A model generated the notes under the pieces. It made no database searches. It was given only the letters and a program-made list of their open reading frames with translations, and was not told the DNA's origin. Positions 42,743-53,999 of a stretch of DNA of 64,000 bases are shown piece by piece. The position numbers were made by a program, and so were the translations under genes. This DNA is from Apteryx mantelli. Taxonomy: Eukaryota > Chordata > Aves > Apterygiformes > Apterygidae. Every line of letters begins with the position of its first letter. Position 1 is the stretch's first letter. The DNA is taken from contig NC_089981.1 in assembly GCF_036417845.1 (NCBI RefSeq), positions 575,501-639,500 on the forward strand, read 5' to 3'.

Positions 42743-44975
42743 ATGCAGCAGGCGGCCGAGGGGCACGGCCCGGCCCGGGCCCCCCCAGCCGAGGCCAAGG
42801 AGACGGAGATCAAAGCCGTCATCGTCGGGGACGGGGGCTGCGGGAAGACCTCGCTGCTCATGGTCTTCGCCAAAGGGGACTTCCCCAAGGTAAGGACCCC
42901 CGCGCGGCTGCAGGGGCCGGGATGCCCCCGGCGCTCCGCTCCCGGCACGTCTCAGCCCCTGCCCCAGCGCGAGAGACCCTCTGTTCCTCCACGAGACCCT
43001 GCACCTCCCCGCTAGGTCCCCTGTGAGGCCACGTCCCCAAGGAGGGGGGTCACCGCCTCCCGGCACAGCCTCCAAGGCCCGGCCCTCCCACGGCATCTTT
43101 CTCCCCCAAAAAGACGTGCCGGGGCACGGAGAACAGCTCCGCTGAGGAGGGGACGGAGAGGGTTAAGGGAGGAGGCCAAGGGAACCAGCCACCTGCGGCT
43201 GGAAGCGGAGCCGTCTGCAGCCCGAGGAAGGGCAGTGGGATGCAGGGAGGAGGGGGAGTCCCCGCGCCGGGCTTGGGGACGCCTTGGGCCGGCGGTGGCC
43301 CCGCTCGGGGCTGAGCCGGTCTCCGCAGGGCTCCTGTTGTGGGGCTGACGGCAGCCCTGGCCGGGCGGTGAGCGCCCACCGCGGCCGGGCAGCGGGCGCT
43401 GGAGGGCTGTGCCCAGCGTTCGCTCCGGGTCAGAGGCCGCTTGCGCTCTCCGGCGCCCTGGGGCCGGCACGGGGTGTCCATCCTGGAGGCGTGAGAGCAG
43501 CCCAGCAGCTCTCCGGGGACACCCTTGGGGCGTCCCAGCTCTCCAGCTCCCCGGGACCATCTCACGCTCGCCCGTGTCCCGCCAGGTCTACGTCCCCACG
43601 GTGTTCGAGAAGTACACGGCCTCCTTCCAGGTTGGCAGCAAGCCTGTGAAGATCCACCTCTGGGACACAGCAGGTGGGACAGGAGGGGACGGGGCAGGCA
43701 GCCGTGCCCAGCAGACGGTCTCTCCCAGCCCCGTGCCACCCGCGGGGCTTGGGGGTGTCCCACGCACGTGGGTCTGCGTGCTGTGGGAGCTCCGTCTCAA
43801 CCATGCGCAGACGCATGAGACACCGGGGCTCGGACCCACAGCCAGCCAGCCTCCCATCGCCAGAGGACGTCGACACGTGGACTGGGGGACAACGGCGTTG
43901 CCCTGCCCATGCCCAGACCCGCCTCCAAGCTGGAGGGACAGGACACGGTCCCCAGTCTGGGGCGGACCGCTAAAAGCAGGTTGGGGTGGGGACCCAGCCC
44001 CATCGGGAGCTGGTGTTTAACGGCGTGCTGCTCTGCCTGGCAGGACAGGAAGACTACGACAGGCTTCGCCCGCTGTCTTACTCGGATGCTAACGTTATCC
44101 TTATGTGCTTTGACGTCACCAACCCCAGCAGCTATGACAACATCCTAACGAAGGTAGCGCCACTGCCGGGCGAGGAGGGGGGGGGGGGGGACTGGGTCCT
44201 GCTCCACACCTCCTCCCTGGGGAAGGTGGAACATAGGGAAGAAACTTCTTTACTGTGAGGGTGACAGAGCCTTGGGAGAGGCTGCGCAGTCTCCAGCTTT
44301 GGAGATGTTCAGAAGCCATCTGCAAAGGGTCCTGGGCACGCTGCTCTATCTCACCCTGCTTGGGAGCAGGGGGGTTGGACTAGACGGGCTCCGGAGGTCC
44401 CTTCCCGCCTCAACCCTTCCGCGATTCCACGCAGGCGGCACCAAGCTGGGGCTGCCGCCCGCTCGCCCGAGCCGGGGGGCGACCCGCATCCCGCTGCCCA
44501 CGGTGCCACGGCAGCCACATCCCTCTTGCCCTCTCCCGCCCCACGCAGTGGTGCCCGGAGGTGAACCACTTCTGCAAGGGCGTCCCCGTGGTGCTGGTGG
44601 GCTGCAAGACCGACCTGCGGAAGGACCGGGCCGTGCTGCGCAGGCTCCACGAGGACCGCCTGGAGCCCGTCACCTACCAGCGGGTGAGTGGCCGGCCCCG
44701 CGCCGAGGAGCCCCGGCGAGGCGCCCGGCGGGGAGCCGGGGGGTCCCCCAAGGCGGGGGGCTGGCCAGGCTGGCGGGGGGTCTCACGGCCCCCTCCGCCC
44801 CACGCAGGGGGAGGCCATGGCCCGGCTGGTGCATGCAGCGTCCTACTTCGAGTGCTCGGCCAAGTACCAGGAGAACGTCGCGGGCATCTTCGCGGCGGCC
44901 TGCAGCGCCGCGCTCGGCGCCGCGCGGAGGACCCAGCGCCGGAGGAGACCCAAGCGGGGCTGCGTGCTCTGCTGA
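42743..44975 (+). CDS. RHOD: RhoD small GTPase, five coding exons
   Basis: Rho-family GTPase that cycles between GDP and GTP at plasma and endosomal membranes. The family member RhoD is known to govern actin organisation and early-endosome motility. Coding exons are 42743-42889, 43586-43673, 44044-44153, 44549-44683 and 44808-44975, all with GT/AG borders and consistent phase, giving 215 residues. Visible motifs are the P-loop GDGGCGKT (29-36), switch I around VPTVFEKY with Thr54, WDTAGQ (75-80), CKTD (134-137), the Rho insert [28 protein letters not shown] (175-179), a basic tail [11 protein letters not shown] and the CaaX box CVLC. Gln80 (Q61 equivalent) is present. The tail of the insert (EPVTYxRGxxMAR) and linkage to KDM2A favour RHOD over RHOF, though switch I (FEKYTAS) is RHOF-like. 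Intron 3 holds a CR1 fragment. The ATG follows a 13-C tract. Confidence 0.93.
44226..44430 (+). mobile_element. CR1 LINE 3'-end fragment, sense, in RHOD intron 3
   Basis: The string 'gaaacttctttactgtgagggtgacagagc' opens the classic avian CR1 tail. It continues through 'ggagatgttcagaagcc', 'ggggttggactagacgggctccggaggtcccttcc' and a terminal gattc-type word. It is a short 5'-truncated copy of about 205 bases, ending about 120 bases before exon 4. Confidence 0.93.
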
Positions 44976-45318
44976 GCTCCCCCCGGCAGCCCCGGCACGG
45001 GGATCCCACCGCCCGGCGGGATCCTGCCCGCCCCGTTCGGAGCGGCGTCTCTCCCGGCTGGAACCGGACCTGGCGTGCCCGGAGCTGCTCACCCCGCGTC
45101 CCGCAGCGGCACCGTCCCCGGGCACGGGGGTCCACGCAGCACGAGCGGCGAGGAAGCCACAGTACGGCCGGGCGCCGTGCTCCCGCCGCGGGTCTGGCTG
45201 CGGAGGGCCGACGTGCCGAAGGGGACGGCTCCGGCTCCGGCTCCGCGGCGCCCCGCGCACCGCTGGCGGGCTGGCGAGGGGCCCGGGGTTCGCCGCGCGG
45301 CTCCTGCGCGCCGCTGCT

Positions 45319-45324
45319 ATTAAA
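45319..45324 (+). terminator. RHOD: Polyadenylation signal ATTAAA for RHOD
   Basis: ATTAAA in 'gctattaaagcacg' lies 344 bases after the RHOD stop codon, in otherwise GC-rich DNA. It is the first credible signal downstream. Confidence 0.6.
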
Positions 45325-45514
45325 GCACGTAACCCACCCGCGTGGCGTGGTCACTGCGCTCCCCTGTAGGCACGGCAGCGGTGACATCCCCATGGCGCAG
45401 CCGAGAACTGCCCCAGCTCGGTGCATGCCGGGGAGCCCGGGGCACCCCGCGCCGGCCAGTGCGGACCCTCAACAGCCACACGGCCAGGATGGGGCGGTGC
45501 CTCGCGTGCGCGTA

Positions 45515-46130
45515 TAGGCGCGTGTGTATGTGTGTATACGTGTGGGTATGCATGTATACAGGTGAGAATGTACGTGTGTCTGTTCATGTGTATATAGGTG
45601 TGCATATATATGCATGTATAGGGTTGTAGGCAAGCGCATGCATGTGTCCTCTGTGTCTACATGCATGCATGTATGTATGCATATGCATATGAATGTCTAT
45701 GTATATGTGTCTGCGCACATGCAAAAGTGTATGTATATGTGTATATATATATGTGTGCCTACATATATGTCCTTGTATACATGTGTATAGATCTGTAAAC
45801 ATGTGTGCATGGGTGTGTAGGTGTGCATATGCATATGTATTTGTTTACATGTGGGTCTATGTGTATCAAGACATGTATGCATGTATGTATGTATATACAT
45901 GTATACCTGTATACAGAAGTATGCACATATACATGTATGCACATACATACATTTAAGTGCCTTTACAGATATGCAGGTGTGCATGTATGTATATGTGTGT
46001 GTGCGTGTATAGGCTTGCACATGTACAGATATGCATACAGGTGTATAAAGGCATGCATTCCTGCACACAGGTGTGTATATATATATATATACATATATAC
46101 ATATATATATACATGCACACACCTGCCTAT
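45515..46130. repeat. (TATG/TG/TA)n purine-pyrimidine alternating block
   Basis: About 600 bases of almost unbroken alternating purine-pyrimidine sequence: TATG, TGCATG, GTGTATA and, at 46076-46112, (TA)n with ACATATA. Apparent frames within it translate to Met/His/Tyr/Ile repeats on both strands and are not genes. It separates the RHOD 3' end from the KDM2A CpG island. Confidence 0.9.
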
Positions 46131-46283
46131 ATGCCTCTAAACACGTACAGAGGGCTGCACAGAGGGGAGCCCGTGGGCGTCAGCACGTCTCCATAGGCGC
46201 ACAGGTCTCCATAGGCGCACACGGCCGTGCCCCTCCCCACGCTCCCCCACGCCCCTCCCGACCGGGCCGCGGCCCTGCGCCAG

Positions 46284-46295
46284 GCGCATGCGCAG
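46284..46295. promoter_or_regulatory. NRF1-like site
   Basis: The word ggcgcatgcgca matches the NRF1 palindrome. Related copies lie near 46366 (tgcatgcgcgc) and 46479 (cgcgcatgcgcg). Confidence 0.6.
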
Positions 46296-46388
46296 CCCTC
46301 GGGGGCGTGGCCAGAGAGGGGGCGTGGCCCGGCCCGCGTCCCTCGGGCTTGTGCGCGGCCGGGTGCATGCGCGCTCGCTCCCGCTCCG

Positions 46389-46416
46389 GCGGGGCGGGGC
46401 GGGGCGGGGCGGGGCC
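46389..46416. promoter_or_regulatory. GC-box array (Sp1/KLF type)
   Basis: Five tandem GGGGC units form overlapping GGGGCGGGGC boxes about 170 bases upstream of the inferred first exon. Confidence 0.7.
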
Positions 46417-46569
46417 CGCCGACGTGCGTGCTGCGCGCGCGCGCCCGCGCGGCGCCCGGCGTCGGAGGGGGGGGCGGCCGCGCATGCGCGAGCCGCGGCC
46501 CGGGGGAGGCGGGGGGGTCAGGGGAGGTTGCGGGCGGCGCAGGCGCAGTGCGGCGGCCGAGTCAGTGTG

Positions 46570-47052
46570 TATGTGAGACTCTGACGGGTTCAAAATGGCG
46601 GCGGCGGCTCCTGTGTGAGGAGAGGAACGGTGTCCCGGCCGGGGGGGCGGCGGTGGCGGCGGCGGGCGGGCGGCGAGGCGAGGCGAGGCGGCGGTGGCGG
46701 CGGCGCGCGCGGCCCGCGGCGGCGGCCCGGCAGCGGGGCGCCCGGCGGCGCGGGGCGAGCGGCGGCGGCGGCGGCGGGACGCGCCGCCGGGCCGGGGAGC
46801 GGGGCCCGCGGGGCGAGCGGGGCAGCGGCGCGGGGCGGCCGGCGGCGCTGTCAGCGCCCGCACGCCGCTGCCCGCCGCGCCGGCGGCTGCGGGGGGCGGC
46901 GGGGCCGGGGGCGCGGGGGGCGGCGCGGCCGGGCCGGGCCGGGCCCGGGGCCGGGGCGCGATCGCTGCCTGACTCGGGGGTTCCTCCTCCGTCTCTTCTG
47001 TTTCTTCCCCCGCCTCGGCGCTAGAAGAGGACAAAGGCGCAGGAGAGACCTG
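46570..47052 (+). other. KDM2A: KDM2A first exon, noncoding
   Basis: The exon start is inferred near the YY1-like site and is not precise. The exon end is clear: 'gcaggagagacctg' is followed by the donor gtgagc at 47053. The segment before it, 'ctagaagaggacaaagg', looks like the splice-proximal part of a 5' untranslated exon. The next exon is at 48714, so the exon carries no KDM2A protein sequence. Confidence 0.7.
46595..46618 (+). CDS. Seven-codon upstream ORF in KDM2A leader
   Basis: ATG GCG GCG GCG GCT CCT GTG TGA lies inside the inferred 5' leader, with the ATG forming part of the YY1-like motif. Whether it is transcribed depends on the exact start of transcription. If included, it could modulate initiation at the main start codon. 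Confidence 0.4.
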   Translation: MAAAAPV

Positions 47053-48713
47053 GTGAGCTTCTCGCTCGGGGGGCGGCGGCGGCGGGGGGACCCCGGTGCC
47101 CGGCCCCGGTGCCCGGCCCGCTCCCCCCGCCCGCAAGTTTCCGCGAGTCCCCCGAGAGGGGCCGCGCGGCGCTGCACTGCCCGGCCCGGCGCGGCGGCGG
47201 TGGCGGCGGCGGGAGCCGGCTGCCGCCCCCGGGGGGGCCCGGCGGGGCGGCAGGGAGGGAGGGGGCGGGCGGGCCGCCCCCGCTGCCCGGGGCTGCCGGG
47301 GAGGGCGGGCCGCGGAGCCGGGGGGAGGCGGCGGCGGCGGGCCGGCCCGCGCTGCCCTCCCGCGGCGGCAGGACGGGGCGGGCTCCCCGGTGCCGGGTGA
47401 CAGCTACCGGGGCACTGACATCCCGAGCGCCGTGGCCCGGCCGCCGCTTCGTTCTGCCCCGCTCCTCGCCTGGGCTCGGCAGCTGCCCCCTGCCCGGGGC
47501 GGGGGGGGGGGGGCTGGGGGGCGAGGCCGGGGCTGCGGGGTCGGCCTAGGGACTAGCCTGTAGCCTGGTGGGAGGACGGGGCGGGGGGCGAGCCGAACCG
47601 GCAGGTGAGGTTGGCCATGTGTCGCGAGCCGCTTGTCTTGAGCGGCTGTGTTGCGCTCTGGTTGTCCGGGTGTTTACAAACAGAGTTCAGTCAGTGTAGT
47701 GAAACTGTGTTAGCTGAACCGCAAAGCCGGGTCCTTAACGCCACTGCTAGCGGGAGTGGGGGGAAATGTTAGCGGGACGTGAACCACTGTGCTGTCAAAC
47801 CGTACTCGGAGGAGCACGGAAGAGTTCGGGGTGAAATAAGTTTTCTCCGCGCTGCGGTAGCGGTTCTGTAATGCTACATGGGGTGGCAGATTCCTTCCCC
47901 AAAAGTCTGGCGTAGACATGGTCATGGGGATGAAGAGCTGCAGTATACCTAGGCTTTGGTTTTTTTCTATTCCTTTTAAAAAAAAAAAAAAAAGTTTAGA
48001 TGCCATCGGACACCTTGGGAGGTTTTCCCCGTGTTAGTGCAGTGGTGTCACAAGGTGGCAGATTTTGAGATCTGAGCACTTAGGTCCTCTCCAAGCAGGA
48101 GTTAGTCCTCTACCTGCAACCATGTTGAAGCACTGTATGTAGGAGAGATTCCATATGTCTTCACGGTACATGGGAACCATTCTGTGTGTGTATAGCTACT
48201 CCTTCCGAGTACTGTAGTTCAGGAAATCCAGAGAACAGCAATCCTGTCATTTAGACAACTTGGTTCTTTAACATATAATCTTGTACTCTAGGGAAAGCAG
48301 ATTGCTACCCTACTGCCATCAAATGTTTAACGGCAGGTGCACAGTTTGCATGGTTCATATCCCCTGTGTGGGCCAACTTAACTGCCACTTGTGCTAGAAG
48401 TAGTGCAGTGTGGAGGCCTTTTCCTGATCTGAGACCTGCAGCCCATGTCGTGTTACAGAACAGCTGGTAAAGTCATTTACCCTGGGTCATGCCTAAAGTT
48501 AGAATGGGAGTGTTAAAGTTGAGGTGGGCTCATCCACTCTTTTCCCTTGGTCTAGCACAGCACAGTGGTGTGGAATCACTCACAAACTGAGTGAAAACAT
48601 CAGGGTTGTAGGAGTCTCGTGTCTGTGTGCTCTGCTTCACTGTTTCCCTCTGATTTCAAAGGAGGAGGAGGAGGAAGACAGCAGCCCTGGAGTGTCCTTC
48701 TCGCTCTCTTCAG
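47053..48713 (+). other. KDM2A: KDM2A intron 1
   Basis: Runs from donor gtgagc to acceptor tctcgctctcttcag. Its first 570 bases belong to the CpG island. The rest is ordinary, with an A-run near 47.98 kb. No other gene is seen. Confidence 0.65.
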
Positions 48714-48724
48714 AAGAGTCAGAG

Positions 48725-48766
48725 ATGGAGCCCGAGGAAGAAAGGATCCGTTACAGCCAAAGACTG
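48725..48766 (+). CDS. KDM2A: KDM2A first coding exon (N-terminus)
   Basis: Encodes MEPEEERIRYSQRL, which I recognise as the start of KDM2A. The JmjC-domain enzyme KDM2A removes H3K36 mono- and dimethyl marks and binds unmethylated CpG islands through a CXXC zinc finger. It also has PHD, F-box and LRR parts. Only these 14 residues lie in the window. The exon most likely begins at 48714 after the strong acceptor ctctcttcag and ends at 48766 before donor gtcagt, with the next codon starting cleanly. The frame stays open upstream of the ATG (EEEDSSPGVSFSLSSEESE), so use of the weaker acceptor at 48661 would add acidic in-frame sequence. The remaining exons lie beyond 64000. Confidence 0.9.
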
Positions 48767-50102
48767 GTCAGTATTGGCCCTTACCAATTGAATTCTGTTC
48801 TTAGTGCTGTTTCAACTGAAGGAAGAAAAGGCTTTTACTAGCAACAGGTTTAACAACCTAAAAAAGGCATTCAGGTGCGTAGCTACAGCCTGCCCAGAGA
48901 TATTAGCTTAGCGGGCAGTGAGTTAGATGACTTGGTGGGTCCAGTTCATTTAACAAACTTTGTCTGAATGGAGGGCACCAGCCCAGCACATGGCTACTGA
49001 GAAGGGGAGGGTTGGGGGCTGAGTCTGAATAAGATGAGTCGGAAAGCTGCTGGATAAAAATGTGTGTCAGTGTTGCTTCTTGCACAGCAGGTTTTCTCCA
49101 TGTGTTTGTAACAAGCAGAGAAGCTGAAATACACAGTGTGTGTGCGCGTTATGTTGGTCTGGACTTGATTTGAGCATGCTGCGAAATCTGAGAAAACCAG
49201 CTTCAGCTTAAAGCTCAAATTTTACTTGTGCTTGTGCACATGTGCATGTATCTTCTCCTGATATCTTCTTTTGGAGGGAGCTGTTCCAAAAGTAGGGTCC
49301 TAATGAGGCTCTGTCAGGAACTGGGCTTGTCTGATGTTTGTGCTAATGTTCAGGGGTCGCACAAAGCCGCCGGTCTCTAAGTTGGGCCACAACTGTGAAA
49401 AGCTTGGGAGCAGCTGCTCTGAGTGTCTGAGATGATATTCGTGGTGATTGTGAGCAGGACCGTGTTCCCGGTGGGGAAGCAGTAGAAGCTGGTATGTTTT
49501 CTTCAGGTCAATTCCTCTTTGTTTTGAGGAAGCTGTAACTGTCTGAGAAGGCTGGGTGCCAGCACTGTGATAGTCGAGCTTGTGATGGGGTTCATCTCTA
49601 AGTCACCGTGGTATATGTACCCTCACCTTCAAGCTACTGTCTGTAATAGTTAAATCTTTATCCTTTAATGCTCTGAAATCTTTTGGTGAGAGACAGTGTG
49701 ATACTCTTTGCGGTAAGCTTTGCCCTAGAGTAAACAGTTCTTGTTGCTCTTTTGTTGCTGCTCTGTGCCTTGCCATAGAAAAGGTACAGAGGAAGTGTAG
49801 CCAGCACTCGCCTTGTAGGTGGTCTAGGGATGGAAATCTTCTAGTGAGATTATTAAGCGGCTGTTAAGCAGTAGTTGCTGTGGAAGAAAAGATATTGTGT
49901 AGCTTGTGGTTGGTCCAAAGACCTGGTTTACTGAAGGCCTGCTCCTTTTTCTGGTGCTTCTCTGTATCTATTGCATATTCACATTTTACAGACAGGGTTG
50001 TCACACCGGATGGTAGTCAGGCTTCTTAGTCCACTTCAGGAAACTGAAGTGACTCTGATTTGAAGTGGTTTTTAATCTTTTCTTTTTGAGAGATTCCTTT
50101 TT

Positions 50103-50119
50103 AAAAAAAAAAAAAAAAA
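50103..50119. repeat. Poly(A) tract
   Basis: A 17-base A run inside the KDM2A intron. Confidence 0.85.
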
Positions 50120-53100
50120 CTGGTATGTCTGTGGACCCTTCAAGATGGCTTGTTTTTTCCCAAATGCTTTGGTGGATACTCTAATTTGGCAGTGCTGCTG
50201 AAAGCAGCAGTCCCACCTCCTCCCTCATCCTGATGCACTTGTTCCCACAACTGTGCAGCGTACAGTTCAAGGTGCCAATTTGGCTGGAAACTAGCTGTTT
50301 CTATAGCCAGTGGTTGGGATGTCAGGGTAGCTCCCTTTGGAGGCAATGCCAAGCTCAAGTTTTAGTTAAACTACGGCCTTAGCTACGCTGTGGCCCTGCT
50401 GAAGTAACTCGGGATGGCTGGACAGAGGCAAGGCTGTGCAGTTGAATGGGACTATTGGCCAGGACACTTAGTAGTTTAAAAATGCTTATAATCTCATAAA
50501 TAAAAAATAGCAGGAGGAGTTGCTGTCCTAGCATAGGTGGCCTGAACTCCGGCACAATATGCTAAGCTGGATAAATGGCTACACACTGCTGAGCTGCGTG
50601 CTTAAGGGGCTTGGAAAGGCGCACGGGTAGCAAGCAGAGGATGCGGCTCACCTAGGCTTCTTTGGCCTCATGTACATTGTTGTGTCCCTGCTGGCCTGAA
50701 GCCCAGAGGAGGAGGGATGACCCTTGTGTGGTAGGTGAGGCTTAGTTCATGCCTCCTGCTTCAGTCTTCCTGGGAACTGCCAACCTGTTAACATGTCTCA
50801 CTGCACCAGTGGAGCTCCTTTTTTGATGGACCATTTAAAAAAATTTTCTAAGATGCATGCTCTCAACAACTCATCTCACTGAGGTTTGGTGAGCTGTTCC
50901 CTTAGCTAGTGTTTCCAGCCCTTGCGGAACAAGGCATCATAGGTGAATTATCCAGGAAGGTAAAATGATCTGATTATGATTTATTTGAATATTCTGCTCC
51001 CACAGGTGCATTGATCTTGGGAGATGATTTTAATATGACTGCATTAAAACTTCTAGGGTAGGGGAACAGGGAATTGGTAGTACAGCATATGTTTCTGCTG
51101 CTGTGACAGTTTCCCTTGTGCGTAACTGGGCATCAATGTGGGCCCGTTAGCAAAAGAATATATATATTAAAAAAAATACACCAGCAGAGTCTTCTTGGTG
51201 TGTAATCCCAGCCTTAAAACCAGTCAGGATGTAGAAAAGGCCTCAAGCTTTCTGTTTGTTGTGTCCTGAGCAATACTGTTACTTTGCATTTGTTCAGTGA
51301 AGATCTGATCTATGAATGTTTTTTAAATGGATTTATCAGTATTGGTTAGGCATCTGGGTTGTAATAAGAAATTCACCTCTGCTTTGGATGTAATTGCACT
51401 CCTGCAAGCGTTCTCTGCCAGTTCACACATCTCTCTACAGTATAATAATATTCACATTAGGTGGGTCGCACTGCTCTAACTGTGCTTGCTTCTCAGTTCA
51501 AACCATAAATCCATGACTCCCGAGGTGATAAGTCTGGCTGAGTTCATCTGGACACAACGTTATCGGTGTTAAGGGTGTCTCGCTTCCATCTGAAGCGATT
51601 AAACTGGGGAAAAAGCTGTGTGCCAGCAAATTCTGGGAGGCCAATGTGGGTAGGGGAAGACAGCCTATGGACAATGCTGCTTAAGCAGGGGAAAGCGTGG
51701 CAATGGTTAAGGGACATCTGTGTTCCCCACATAAAGGGCGAGCTGCGTCTCCCCACTCTGCGAGTAATGGAGGATGGGACTCATCAGACACTGTGGAGTA
51801 GTCTTCTACTAAGCCTGTGTATATCTTACTGCAGGACTTCAGAGATTGTTTTGAAGTGCTGGCTTTATAAGCTGTGGATGCACATTTATAAGGCCTTAAT
51901 CAAGGATCCGAAATGCTCTGTTGTATCCTGAGGCCTGGGTGACAGTCCAGCCCCTGGCACTAACAACCTCATGGTCCCTCTCTGTGACTTGGAAGTCTGC
52001 TGGCTGTCACTTGGTGGTCTCACCCAGCCCATGTCACAACAGGCTGCCCAGCTCCCCGCAGGGAGGCCAAGGACACACTGGCACCTGAAGCCTGAACTTC
52101 TTAAGGGCAGGAGTGGCAACCTGAGCAGCTCTGGCTAAGGATTAACAGTCCTGGGGGAAAAAGAAATTCAGCTGATCTGGTACTGCAGTGGTCAGATACC
52201 CTGCCTGGTTCAGGCTCTCCAAACTGTTTTCTCAGAGTACATCTTTTCCCTTGTACCAACTCTGATGTTCTCCAGGACCTTTGTGAGCTGATTTGAGACT
52301 CTGAGGAGAAACTGTTGCATGTTATATGTTGTTTACCTTTTGGTAAGGTTAGATGCGTGTCAGATCCTCAGGTGTGAGGAGGGGTAGCAGGGAAGGAATC
52401 TCCTGGTGGCGTTTGGGAGCTGTTAGATAGACTTACCAGTACATCTCTAGAAACAGCTGTCAGGGGGTGGTTTGACGTAACATTTTTCTGAAGACGTGCA
52501 TGGCTCCTCTGAGTTGAGGTGTGCATGCCTTCTGGTAACAGCATTGACTGATTGTGTGATGTTCCACCAAGGAAGGATTTCTCATTTACTCCAGTGATCA
52601 CCCCACATGAAGCCCATTTACCCATCCAGAACTATGTGAATTCATGGAGCCGAGGAGCAATTTCTCAGTGTCGTGCATGGCTGTTATCTTACTGGTGCTT
52701 TTGTTCTTCTGCAAGGGAATTCTTGAGACTGGCTCTCTATCTCCCAATGAATGAATCTCCAGCTAAACACATTGCTGCCCTCTAATTTAGTATCCAATGT
52801 GTGTGTTTTAGAGCCACATTTGAGTACTGCCAAGCTGGGAATCTCTTTCCATTGGTGAGGCTCTGTTGGGTTGTTTTCTTTTCTGTCTGCTCAGGCCAAC
52901 CCTCCTGCTTCCCTAGATAAGCCAGTAGTATAGTCATAAAGGCTCTCTGAGAGACTGTTGGTAATGCAGGAATGTTGGTGCTGGCCAGTGGATTTCGGGA
53001 TGAGAGGGGAGACTGCTGCTTTTGGCCTTGGCATGTCTCATATCAGTGGGAACATCTAATTTCGGGGTCGGGGGGGCGAGACTCCCAAGGAGCACAAGCA

Positions 53101-53974
53101 AAAAATTCTTCCTTTGATCCACAGGCTGTTTGCTGACAGCCAGTGCCCTTAGCGTAGATGCAGGGCTGAGCTGGTTTCTGCAAACGATGGGCGTGTTGGG
53201 TATTGGAAGTGTCAAGAAATCTCACCTTCTGCCTTCTCCAGGGACTAATTCTATGAGGTCTATATTGTGAATTAAGACTAGCAAACTCCATGAATCAAGA
53301 GTTGGGATTAGCTCATCACTGAAGTGGTGCTGTAAGCTTTCAATGACAACACTCGGGGCAAGGGATGAAGAGCAGCAGTGCTGGATCACTTCAGAATGGC
53401 TTGGTGGGGGGGGGAAGCATAGCAGGTGAGTGTAATTACCTTAAGGAGAAAACCTACGGGTCGTGGTCTCTGATGCTGTCAAGTCAGCAGGCTTTATCTC
53501 AGGGTGTGGTTCCAGTTTAGGATTGCTTGTGTGGAAGAGCTGGTTTAAGAGGTTCCCTCCCTCTGTAGTTGCCTCAGGAGCTGATGCCCCTGAGACGGGT
53601 GCTGCTTCCAGAGGGTTGCGGATCATGCCCTAGATGAAAGCTGGCAGGGAGACACCTATTCCAAATTGTTTTCTGTGCTGGATTAGTGGAAGAGCTGCCC
53701 CACCAGCGAACCTGACAAGAGTGGAGAGGCGGCAAGCGGAGATGGGGAGACAGGGTGGGGTAGGAACCTCTTAAACTGGCTCTGCTGCTAGAGAGATCGG
53801 GTGGTGGAGCCGCACCCTCCATCGGGGCCGTGGTAATGCGCTGCCCTGTGGCAGGCAGTCTCGGGCTCAGCCACAGCTCCTCTGCTGAGGTGTTAGGGTG
53901 CGCGCGCAGAGAGTGACCATCCCTGGCTGGGCACAGTGGCACCCCTGTTATGAATTTGGGAGGTTTTTGTGTCA

Positions 53975-53999
53975 CCCCCCCCCCCCCCCCAAAAAAAAA
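53975..53999. repeat. Poly(C)-poly(A) tract
   Basis: About 16 C followed by 9 A, seen directly. Such tracts are prone to length error in assemblies. Confidence 0.9.

Larger units (their letters stand above)
46244..47620 (+). promoter_or_regulatory. KDM2A: CpG island promoter of KDM2A
   Basis: A dense run of CG dinucleotides and (CGG)n-type DNA, about 1.4 kb, surrounding the first exon. Within it are a (GGGGC)n GC-box array at 46389-46416 and NRF1-like palindromes (gcgcatgcgc) near 46284 and 46478. Near the probable start of transcription is a YY1-like aaaatggcggc at 46592. No TATA box is seen, which fits a housekeeping promoter. The long Arg/Gly/Pro/Ala frames on both strands here are composition artefacts. 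Confidence 0.88.

Noticed and set aside
41807-43096. Long minus-strand frames (up to 429 codons) across the RHOD start
   Set aside because: They are Arg/Pro/Gly/His-rich, arise from GC-rich DNA and the TG repeat, overlap the conserved RHOD exon in the other strand, and have no domain.
45320-46140. Met/His/Thr/Tyr/Ile-rich frames at 45.3-46.1 kb
   Set aside because: Direct translations of the alternating TATG/TG repeat on both strands.
46180-47400. Long frames on both strands in the CpG island
   Set aside because: Low-complexity Ala/Gly/Arg/Pro translations of (CGG)n-type DNA, with stop-free frames expected from composition.
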